Positions 12,701 to 24,700 of a stretch of DNA of 64,000 nt are shown piece by piece. This DNA is from Marthasterias glacialis. Taxonomy: Eukaryota; Echinodermata; Asteroidea; Forcipulatida; Asteriidae. Within the stretch, counting starts at the first letter, position 1. Each line of letters opens with the position of its first letter. The stretch is taken from assembly GCA_911728455.2 (NCBI GenBank), contig OU452239.1:6824884-6888883 (forward strand), written 5' to 3'. The notes below the pieces were generated by a model, which searched no databases, was not told the origin of the DNA, and saw only the letters and a program-made list of their open reading frames with translations. The position numbers were made by a program, and so were the translations under genes.

Positions 12701-15700
12701 CAACTTTCTACTAAGAAACAAGCTCGTTCTGGGATTCTACCTCTACAAAGGAAGAGTTTCAGTGGTGCCTACAGAGCAGACGGACGTGAGCATGCCATAG
12801 ACTGGTTCCCGGTCCCTACATCATTCTCGTCCTGACTGTATATAGGGACCGGTAGTTACTACCGATATGGCGCTTTTGATTGGCCCTGGCTTGTGCGGGC
12901 GCAGTAATAATTTTCTAGTTTTAGAGATCACGTTGGCTATGCTTGTGACATGTGCATGTTGTTGTTTGACACTAGCACACGTGTGTATCGTAACCCTTCA
13001 CCCGGACATAGTGTACCAACCTTCAACATCACAATTTAAGCTAACTTTAGAAGAACATCTTAACTAACATTAGTCTGCATGATGGGAGATTCTTAGATTC
13101 TGTGTCCGTCATGTTTGCGTGAAGGCCCCATTGCATTATGGGATTACGTAGACCTATATGCTAATTCTAAGTAGCATATATCTGCCAGGTACATACTAAT
13201 GTTCATTACCTGCTCCCGGCCCCTATATACAGTCAGAACGAAAATGACGTAGGGACTGGGAACCAGTCTAAACATGCCATTGGAAAAGAAGGCCATGAAG
13301 GCTGGGAAGGGTTATGGAGGTACATTTATGTGGCCCAATCAAAAGCTTGAATTCTAAAAGAAAAGATCTTGACATACTTGAGGTGTCACTCAAGACAACG
13401 CAGATTGATGAAAATAAATTGGTTGCGAGTGATTTTGTTTGCCGACTTTTAAAACCCCCCTATTTTTCACAACATTTGCAATGAAGATGGTGAACCATTG
13501 AAAACTGCATGGCTCGAGTATGATGGCACAACTGTGCACAGAGCTATTTGTGTATCGTGTAGATGCATTCACCACATGATATCATACTGCAGGCTGACTT
13601 AGTATATCTATCATTCAAAATCATTGTGGATGATATTGAATGGTCAGATATTTGGGGTGTTAATGTTTCTCTGTCAGTTTGGGAGGAGGGGGAGGGGAAT
13701 TTAGGGTGCCTGAGAAGCTAAAATCTAAAATGGCAGCTGAATGTGAGAATAAAGACCGACCCTCTCTCGTTCTGCAGAAGCATGTCTGCCTAGCCTGTGC
13801 TTGGTGCGTTTAAGTGTGCCTATGTGCTGTTGTTGCTGCTGCAGTTGGGACAACTCGCTGCGGTGTTCACCTTCCAACAACGCAGCTTCGATCTCCATCT
13901 GATCATGTCACAGGGGGACACACACATGTACAAGTCACAGTACCAAACAAACACAAATGTTCATGAGAAACACCGGGGGGTTTCGCAGTCAGAAAGGGGT
14001 CGGGTGTGTGCCATAAGGGTGATCATGTGGGTGTGATGAGATCCCGTATGTATTCAGTTACACATACAGGTAACCAGGTATGACACCGGTAGTTGGTACG
14101 ACACAGGGGGTCACACAGTCAGAAAGAATCGGCATGCCGTTGGAATGTCCCAGCAGATGCGATGATGTCACAGATATAGTTACAACACAGTGAGACAAAA
14201 CACAGTACGACGAATGACACGGGGGGTGCACAGTCAGATATAAATCGGGTAATCAAGTCACGATTCACGTCGATTCGATGTCAGTAACACACAGTGAGAT
14301 AACAAATGGTCGGATGACAAACACAGGGGGTGCACAGGTAGGATGTCCGTTGGGATGTGGTGAGGTAAGTTACCATGCAGTTCAAACAAAAATTAGGAAA
14401 ACAAAAATGTTAGACAAGATGGAATTTGTTCAATAAAACATTATTTTTTTATACGAAAAAGAAAATTCAAAAAGTGGTGCAATAACAGTGCGTGGTTGAT
14501 ATAAAAAAAAATGAATAAAAAATTCAACGGCCACCAAGCAAGTAATTTTTATATAAACAGTCATGAGAACAAATACACCAGTGAGGTTAGTAAAGACATC
14601 AATGTCAACAAACATTAGTCAAAACAAATCAAATTGTTAAACACAAATTTATCATTTAAGAAAATATTAAGTGTTTTGTTAGAGAAAACCAATTATCCAT
14701 TGACAAGATTAATTGACATTTTCCCCAGATTATTTTATTGACGAAAAATGAAGATTAATGGTTGACAATGAACAACAAAAACGAAAACAACAAAGCGGAA
14801 GAAAGGAAAAAGAAAAACAAAAATTAGCGCGGAGTTTTGCAAACAAAATGTGCAAAGTAAATTTGTGTTCATGTGTGACATCCGTGTGCGAATGGACAGC
14901 GGCAATAACTAAAGCATTTTAATTGGCAAGGTGGTGATGAAAGCAATTGATATGATCGTGTCTTTTCCTCAGCTTTGGTTTTTTTCTGTTGTTTCACAGG
15001 AAGAATTAATCTACCTTCAAAGCCTCCAATCTTTTTGTGAAATTTTGTTTTTAGACCGAAACAAACAGAGCAAGAACTATTTGACCTCTGGGAAAAAGTC
15101 TACATTTAATTTCATAGACCCAAAGCATTTGCAAGCACCAATGACTTTTTACATTACAAAGTCATGTGACAAGCATGTTTCAATCATGTGACTAACGTCC
15201 CTGAACCTCGTTACATTTACCTTAAAGCCATTTACGAAACCACCTTTGGATTTGGCTTTGGCACCGTCCAGCTGTGTTTGAAGTCCCGTGCCAAAAGTGT
15301 ACATTTTTAAATTAAAGATGGAACCCAAACCAGAGCCGTGGTTTCGGAAATGGTCTATGTGACCCAGAGCAGTGACTTGCACCAGTGATCTTTTACATCG
15401 TCATCAAGTCATGTGATAATCATGTGACAATCATGTGACTAACCTCTCTGAGCATTTCAGACTCCTGTACTTCTAGATCGTCTAGTTTTCGTTCCAGGGC
15501 TTCAATTTTCTGGATGGAATTGTCCCGAGCTTCCTCCAGCTTAGCGATGGCGGTAGCGATGTCTTTAGTGTTCATGCTTTCAGGCTGTAGCTGTAAGTAA
15601 GAGCAACATGACTAAATCATCATTTCGGCAAATCAAAAATAAAATCAGAACAGTGGTGAAAATTTTCTTCCTTTAAGTAGTTGGTTCTGGGTGTCTTGTA

Positions 15701-18700
15701 TGCAGGAAAACGTTGCCCGAGCCAGCTAATGGAGGTCGTGTGGACATCATGTGTAAAATCAGAACACTACAACAATGTCGCCCGGACATTTTGTTTTGGA
15801 GTGTGCACAGTTCAAGCACTCACCAAGATGTTTCATTTCACCCACACAAAGATGACAGATGGAGTGGAATATTTCACTGATTTTTGCCCACTGTGCGGGG
15901 GTTATTGTGTTATATTATCCCCGATTCCAGATCTTTGTCCTTTCGTTCCAAGAAGTGGATTACGAGACATTGAGAAACTTCCACCATTGTTTATTCATTG
16001 TCTTTGGGCTCAATGGAGGTAAGTCAGAGTGAGCCGGGAATCAAGCCATGGTTCTGGGTTTATTACCAATCCTATGCTGGGCCCAATTTCATGGTTCTGC
16101 TTACCACAGAATTCTGCGCTTACAGTGCCCTGTAAAGCATGTGATTCTATGGGCTGTAAACGCAGAATTCTGCGGTCAGCAGAGTCATGAAATTTGGCCC
16201 TGTAGGTAACAACATATGTCTCGCAATTTACGGTGCAAAAATTTGACATTTTCTTGGTCGGGAAAACAAACGCAGGATGTTATACACAGAATCTTTGTTC
16301 TCTTAGCTTTGTCAAGTCAAGGTTTTTTTGCGCCAGCAGTACTCTCAAAGAAAAATGATTCCAGCAATTCTGACAAAATAGTCCCACCAGGGGGACAGGA
16401 AAAAATAAAAGAATCCCGGCGGCAACTGGTTAAAAAGTCAAAATTTACAGAGGTGTGTAATGTGTTGCCTCCAATTGTTAGATCATTGGAAACCTCAATA
16501 CAAGAAAGAAAACTTATAACAAAGTTTTAAAGGATTTCAAGACATGAGGTTATGGACTTACCTCGTCATCGGAGTTGACTGTTGCTGACCTCGGAGGTTT
16601 AGGAGGAGGAGGAGTCTGCTCCCCGTTACTCTTAGGTGATTGAACAGTCTCACTAGAGGGCGCTGTACGGCTGTCATCTTTCAGTGGCTCATACCATACA
16701 TTCTGATCTACACGAGGCGATGTTTGGCTCGTCTCCTTGGGTGGGGTTTCTTGTAGTGAGGTGTTACTTCTTATAATGGGAGAATCAACGATGACTTTGA
16801 CTCCAATGTTAGATGGTTTTGGAGAGGACTCTGCTGCGAACCCATTTTGTCCAACAGGGTTATCTTTCTCCTTCTGAGATGCAGATACGTCTTTTGTTTC
16901 AGTTTGCTTAGCAGACACGTGAGGAAGTTGTGGGGGTGAGAAGTTACCACTCAGGGGAGAAGGTTTTGATTTGGGGTGCGGTGTGCCATCTTTTTCCTGT
17001 GCTTCGTACTCAGCGCAGATGTTTAGAATCTCTTCCATTCTTTGCCTCTCCAGTGTGGCAATCTTTTCTGCTTCTTTGCGTTGAGCAACGGCCTGCATGT
17101 GAATCTTGCAGAGCTCCTTTTGCGTAGCGTCATCAAAATCATCTGGATCAACAACTAGGGTGTGACGGATGTCTGTTTCGGGAGGTGCAAAGAATCTCTG
17201 ATCTGGCATTAGGGGAGGGAGAGGGGAGGGGGCTTTTCGGGGATCTCTTTGTATGACAGAACTTGCAGAGCCCGGAGCATCAATGCTGACGGTTGAGTTT
17301 GTGGATTTGACATCAGATGATGAAGAAGTTAGTGTCACACTGACCCCTGATTGATCAGATCCCGACCATTCTCTCTCTGTTGTTGCCGTCGTGGTGGTAC
17401 TTGTGACTGTAGTAAGAGACGTAGAACTCAGACTCGAATCGCTCGATGACCTCTCACTTTCTGACCGACGAGTCTGGGAGGTGAGTGCGTTCTTATTGGT
17501 GTATAAACTACTCTGACCAAGTTTAACCCTAGTGGGTGACTGGGGGCCAATCTTGTGGGGATCTTTTTCAAGAGTTCCACGAGGACTCGTTGGGATATGA
17601 AAATGCTTCCTAGTTGGGCTCGGACTATTGTTCTTGATCGCCTCCTCGAACTTTGACCTTATCGTACTGACTGGCGGCTGGTACTCACTCGTTGCGCTGG
17701 CCTCAATTTCCTCTCCGTCAATATTGTCGTCAGTGATGGCCGTTTCGCGGATCTCACCGTGATTTGAAAAAAATAACGGCGACGAGGACTCCACATTCCC
17801 CATCCCTGCTTCTGGCCACATCTCGCTGCCGCTGGAGTCTGTCGACGACGTGCTAGGGATGATATCCCGAGGTTCGTGTAAGTAATCCTTCTCAGGGGAT
17901 TCCATCATTGCATATTTGTTAGAGTACATCTCGCTCTCGTACTCGTCCTCCGTTGATACTTGCCTCATGATCTCCTTGAGCTCAGCTTCAATGCTCTGCT
18001 CTAGACGATTAGATCGAGTAGCGGTGTTATGGTTGCTATTGCTGTTCGTGTAACACACTGTAGGGTTATGCTGTACCCGGGCCGGGGTATAGTCCATGTG
18101 ATGCGATACACCATTCTGTGTTGTCACGTTGGCGTTCAGTCGGTCGCTGTTGCTGTTTGCGTAGTCCAAACTACCGGGTAGATTGTGCTGGGTAATGTTG
18201 AGGGATGTCCCCTGTTTGAGCTGCTTTGCTTCGGAAGGGTTGTTGAAACGGAAGTAGCAGGATTTGCCAAAGCAAAGCATTGCACCTGAACAACAACACA
18301 TCAGAACACAGTTAGAAAATATCAGTTGTAGAAACATCTCTAGAACGAACTGAATGTTCAAATATGAAATTGCTGTATTAACTGCAAATGTCATAATATA
18401 AATTTAAATGACTATTCTTTGTCTGGCACATTCAGAACGCCATTAGAAAATCTCAATTGTAGAAATATTTCTAGAATAAACTGAACGTTAAAATGCCGAA
18501 ACTGCATATTTTTATTACGTGAAAAAGGCTGAAGCCTTTCTCAGATTCAAATATTTTAGCGAGAAATTACCTTTTCTTAAAAACTATGTTACTTCAAAGG
18601 GAGTCATTTTCCACAATGTTTTATATTATCAACAGGTCTCTGGTGCTCCTTACCAAGGTTTTTTTTACGGACCTTTATTTTTGAAGTTATTACCAAAAGT

Positions 18701-21700
18701 AACCCCTGCCTTTAAGATTATTATTATCATTTCTTCTGCCTTTGACAAGAAAGCAACATACATGGGAAAAATGTCAAAAGTGACTTTTAACATTTTAACA
18801 AGCAAGTTGTACATGCAATGTGATGGGTTGAGACTCAAAAGCCTGCTCATTCATTTATATATCCCCCATCAACCAGATTGGCACACTTGTTCGTACATGA
18901 ATTGAAACAATTCAACATTTTCCTGTTTGACAAAACACTGTCAGAGACGACAAGGTTTTCTTGATTTTCACTTCAAGAAGTTTACTGCTAATGTTTGCAA
19001 ACTTCATGGTCTGAACTTTTACAGTTAAATCTGTCTTAAAATTTACATCCATGGACTAATTTTTGAGTATTCAAAAAAAAAAAAATAAATAAATAAAAAA
19101 ATGATGATAATAATTTTGTTCCAAGTTCCAGCACTCTTCAAACATTTGTATTCCTATTGCCTAAAAAACAAAACAAAAAAAAACTCACTTGTAACAGACA
19201 CAATAAAACCAGTATGTGTACGTGTACAAGATAAAGGAAATTAGAAACTTCCATCAAATCTAAAAACAGATTTACACAAGAGGAAGTCTGACTAGATCCT
19301 GAAAATATTTTGAACCAAAGAAAAAACAAAACAAATGATGATAATAATTTTGTTTCAAGTTACAGCACTCTCCAAACATTAGTCTTCCTATTGTTTAAAA
19401 AAATAAAAAAATAAAACTCAGTTGTAACAGACACATTAAAACCAGTGGGGCCTACGTGTACAAGATAAAAGAAATTATAAACTTCCATCAAATCTAAAAA
19501 CAGATTTACACAAGAGGAAGTCTGACTAGATCCTGAAAATAGTTTTAACACCAGACTTCTATCACCTAAGGACAGTTTAACCTCAATATAAATGCCAGAG
19601 GAAATCACGTTCTGCTGGATCAAAGTACATGTACAGACAGCAGTCACAGCCTGAGATTCAGTTTCATCAAGATTTGATTTTTCCTGTATAAAGCAGTGGT
19701 CCAATTTCATAGACCTGCTTAAGCAAAAACAAGCAGTGAACCAGTCACAAACAGTACACACGACATGGTACTTTGGTTGGTAACCTATTTTGGGTAAGCA
19801 CAATTGGTTTGTGCTAAGCTGATGTTTGGCTCTGGCTTATTTTCATGGAGCTGTTTTAAACTCAAAAGTTTGCTTTGCAGAGAAAAAGTACGCTTAGCAG
19901 AAATGGGTTACCAGCCAAACCATGCAGCGCTTGTAACTGAATCCCTGCTACTTAAACATGTTAAACTACCCTGTTAAGTAACTAGATTTGTTAAGTAATA
20001 TGTTCTGCTTAAAAATGTTATGACATGTCCCACGACCAATTTAATAGAGCACTGCTTAAGTAGCAAATGCTGCTTAACAATTTTCTGCTAAGCGAAAATT
20101 AGCAGGATACCCGTCTCACAAATGGTGCATGTTCTGGCTGGTAAACTTATTCTGGTAAGCATAATTTTGTTGTGCTTAAAGCAGTTCTATGGAATTGTCT
20201 CAAGTGAATTACTGGACTGGGGGGGGGGGGGAGAGATAATTTTCCATAATTTGGGTAAACACGACAAATTACTTCCTGATAATCTTGTCAGCAACAGGTC
20301 AAATACTGCAAAAGGTCAACAAATATGTTTACTCATACAGATATTTTTATCATAACAGACGTCAGAGAAAGTACATCTTGTTTTGATGGAGGGAAAAAAA
20401 AAATCCATGGAATTAAAGTACGACAATAGAATTTGTTTGGCAAGGAGCTTGACGTGCACAAGTGAGATAATAATGCAATGGGCTTGAAGTGTCGTAAACC
20501 GCACGTACATCAGATGGAATTTATACGGACCAAATATATGCCACATTAAAAGTGTTCTTGTTTTGACGGAAGTGAAGCTGTTAGGAAGTTAAAATAGATT
20601 TGTCAGGTCTACTTTGACGGGATAAGAAGGCATTTGGCTTGACAAATAGGTTGATGTGATATAAAAGGTACATGTATGTGTAAATATCGCTTGAATGTCG
20701 GAGATAATGACCCTTGTTTTGACATGGAAGACGCGGCCGAGGGATTTAAGACTTCATAAAAACACGTACTCGTAGGTTTATCCTCGCTATTGTTACCATG
20801 GAAACAGAAACTCCATGATGCTGGTCCTGATGCCTTTATGAAGTAATTTCTAACAATCGAATAAAGTCAGGGTAAAAGAGATCTTGTTTTGACGGATATG
20901 ATATAAATGTTCAGGAACTACAGGGATTGGATTTTTAAAAACATACGTAGGTTTTGGCCTCTGCATCGTTACTATGGTAATGATCCACAGGCTACATTAC
21001 CTTATGGGCTGAGGTATTTCTAACGGTTTTATAAATAGCAGTTGAAGCAACTCTTGAGCTCTTTTACACTACTTTTAAAGCCCCAGCTCAACATCGGTAA
21101 GAAGACAAACATAAATGTTCACAGATTTATATATACATGTACCTTACATGGTATACAGATAATGATAGTAGAAAACTTTCCTTGAAATATTTCTGCCCGA
21201 AGTGTTGTCGTTTTTAAATAATAAATGCAATATGATCCAAAATTAGTTTTTGTCTCAGTGAGACGAACACTCTGCCAATAGGAATGCATACAAAAATGTT
21301 GAATGCATTTTTACCGTTTTCTCGCAAATGAAACAAGCAAATGAGCTGACATTTTCACATGTTGGTTTTATTACAAATATCTTGATTAGTGCAAAGAATG
21401 GAAGCATTTACAGTCAGTTTACCAATGTCGAGCTGGGGCTTCAACACACAAAAACAAAGATTTTTTAAAGTATCACTTTCGGAAGTGCCAAGTAAAAAAC
21501 ACACAAAGTACCCCGTGGTGGTACAGGTGGATGTTAAATGCATAAAATTAACTTCAAATAGAGTATACGCCTGTCAGCTGAACTGACAGAAAACATAACT
21601 GTAGAAGACTAGTAACAAGACTAGAATTACAAACTTGATATACTGCCAGTAAGGTGGGTGGGGGCAATTAGGAACTATCGCAAACTCTCGTTACAGGATT

Positions 21701-24700
21701 TAGTTCTGGTTTTGATGAACTGCAGATCTCAATTTACAAGAACCATGTTGGATTGGTCCAGTGGGAGTCATGAGATAAAACTACCACTTCCCATAATCCT
21801 GTTGGTAAGTGATGACGTCTTGCATTTTGGAGACAGTAGTGCAGTGAAGCGAATGTTCATGTACATGTATGTATACCATTCGTTTACGTTACACTTCGGG
21901 CTCCAAAACGTCATCACTTGCCAACAGGATAGGACAGCAGAGGAATTTATCTCTTAGACAAAGTGCTACACGCATGTGCCATACTCTGGAAGGGACGCAG
22001 TTAACATCCTTCTCAGTTAAACTCAAGTATTCAAAAATCACACTAGATTTGAGTTTTTCATTTGATGCTCAGTTCGTATCTTTCAAAAAGGTAAAGAGAA
22101 ATCGGTAAAAAAAAAATCCTGAAACCAGGTAATGTTCTAACCTGTCATGCCTTGTTCATTCTTCCAGCGAAAGTACATAAAAAAGTTTTGTGACAATGCA
22201 AACAATCATAATGGGCTGTTCAGTGGCGCAAGGAGCTTGATTCGCATTGGCAATTCGCATTAAGATCATTCTTAAGATATTTATCAATCTTCGTTGCTAG
22301 GCAATGTGTGATGTCACAATACAAATCACTATGGCGATATTGACAACTCATCTTAAGATGAATCTTAGTGCTTTGTGAAACAGAGCCCAGGCTTCACAGG
22401 CCTCGTTTGTGCCTTGGAAACCTTACACTTTTCCTTACACTTTGGCCTGTCATGGCCAAGCGGTCAAGCGCACTGGACTCAAGCTCTGGTGTTCCTGATC
22501 AGTAACAGTGTGGTTTCGAGTCCCGGTCTTACCACTTGTGTCCTTGATAAAGGCACTTAACCATTATTGCTTCCTCCTTCGGATAGGACATAATGCACAT
22601 AAAAAAGAACCCAGTTACACTTATCGCTAAGAGAAGGGGTTTGTCGCGGTGTTTCTGGCAGTGGCTGCTGAGATGCACCACAGCACTTTGTAAACCAATA
22701 AAATGCTACATAAATGGGTCTCATAATTCAAAAAACCTGTCTTAAAAAAATATAATAAGCGCCTTGAGTACCAAACTGTTGGTAGATAGGTGCGCTATAT
22801 AAGACACCGAAGTTATTACTTTCCATTTCTTCTTACCTTGTGTAAGTCTTGTAGGATCCACAACGGTATCTCCATCCACAGTACAAGGACCTAGAGGTAT
22901 CAACGTCACCGTGTTGTTCCTATTCTCAATCCAGCATTGTTCTGGCTCTATGTTTTTACCCTGAATCACGATATCTTGAGGTGTCTTGGCGTCTAAGGTC
23001 CCGATACATGTCTTTCCTGATAAGGTTTTTTAGTTTGTTTGAGGGGTTGAAAAAATAAGAAGATTGAGTTATTTTAGAAAATACCATTTTCTCTATTAGT
23101 TGGTAATGGAGACACTGCAAATGTCAATAAAGGTATAAAGGCAAATTGAAATTTATATTCATTCCCCCGACGCAAATATTAACATCTATCTAAGTCAATA
23201 AAGATGTTTACAAGTTGACGATACTACCTTGACAACTTATCATTTTGAGAATCTGTATTCTCGATCTACAATCACAAACAAAATTGTTGGGATAGTGTAT
23301 ATACCTCACCCCTGATTCAATGTTCAGGGATGAGATTTGATGAACATGAAAATTCCTGACAAAATTACTTGCGGTGCTGGGTTCCCACTTTGTTCTAGAA
23401 CCAGAACCTCTCAGATGTTACAACTCAGGAGGTTTATCGACTATTTGCATCACCGGAAATACAAAACTACAGGTGTGGACACAATGTGGACTATTTTTGG
23501 TGACTGCTTCACTTCTTCCAAGACATTTTGGGTTCAAGGAGAATTTGGAAAAATAGTGAAATCAGGAAAAATCCTGAGAAATCTCATGCCTGCATGTTGT
23601 CAACATGCCACATGCTTTATCTAGAGATGGTCATATAATTTGGCCCATGGTCAAGTTGTGGAAATGCTCCAGCAACTGTAATAAAAAGTGGTCAACGTTG
23701 AACCGGTGGTGGACGGGGGGTGTCCCAAGGAATTCTGTCCCAGATTGTAGGAAGAGTTTCATTCTTTTTTTATTGTCAGGGAAAGGAGTGAAGTTTATGA
23801 AACTAAATAAAAGTTACTGAGAAAAAATATTAAAAGAAAGAAAAAGAAAAAAAAAAGAAGGAAATGAAGAAAAATAAACTAAATATTTTAAAATTGATAC
23901 TAAAAAAAGTTTGTGAATAAATGTAAAAACGAAATTTATGTCAAATTACTAACCTTCTGGTAAGGGCAATAACGTTATCGCTGTGCTGACTCGACTGCCG
24001 CCCAAACTCACCAAGTGAGGGCGCTCTGACTGTACTTTCAGCGCTTTACCCGTTTCTGTCAGCTCTAATGAACCATCCTGTGGAAAGGAAAATATGGAAT
24101 TCATTGAAACCATGGTGATTTAACCTCTGTGTTGTCAATTCTGACTTCACAGAAGGAAGGAGAAAGTGACACAAATGAAGCTATTTGTCCAAAGTACTCT
24201 CATTTAAATTATTTCATATTTCATTTCATTTCATATTTATTAAAAACCAATTCGCAGCTAGAAGCTGAATTACATTGCATAATAAAAACATTCATGCATA
24301 ATACAGCCAAAAAACACAAACAAGAAAAAAAACTAATTAAAAATTATACTAACCCCCCCCCCCCCGAAAAAATATATATATATATTTGTATTTACAATGA
24401 CCATGCACCACGCCCAAATAAAACAGTAGCCCCCTCCCCCCCAAAAAAAATAAATAAAATAGACTAAGAACATTGATTAAGAAGTTGAATAATGGAGGGA
24501 ATAGCACTATTACTGTACCTTTTAGTATTGTGATTCTATAGGGAAATTGATAAACATTGGGTGCTATATTTTGGTTGAAACCATTCAGCATATCTACCAA
24601 AATTTTTACAATTATTGAACTAAGTACATGAAAAGTTTGACAGCTGAAACAGTTAGGAGCGACTAGACACGCTAGAAGTCGAAAGATCGACTGTTGCGGT

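Noticed and set aside
15149-15382. Extra coding exon between 13898 and 15444
   Set aside because: The flanking exons join in phase 0 with good family match, and the peptide here has no resemblance to PHLDB.
18286-18394. Start of the 614-codon frame at the Met near 18394
   Set aside because: The first 36 codons lie upstream of a clear acceptor (TTGTTGTTCAG), and the FHA exon at 22837 joins in phase at 18285.
24365-24390. Regulatory TATA box
   Set aside because: It is a short (TA)n microsatellite next to a C-run, inside an intron.
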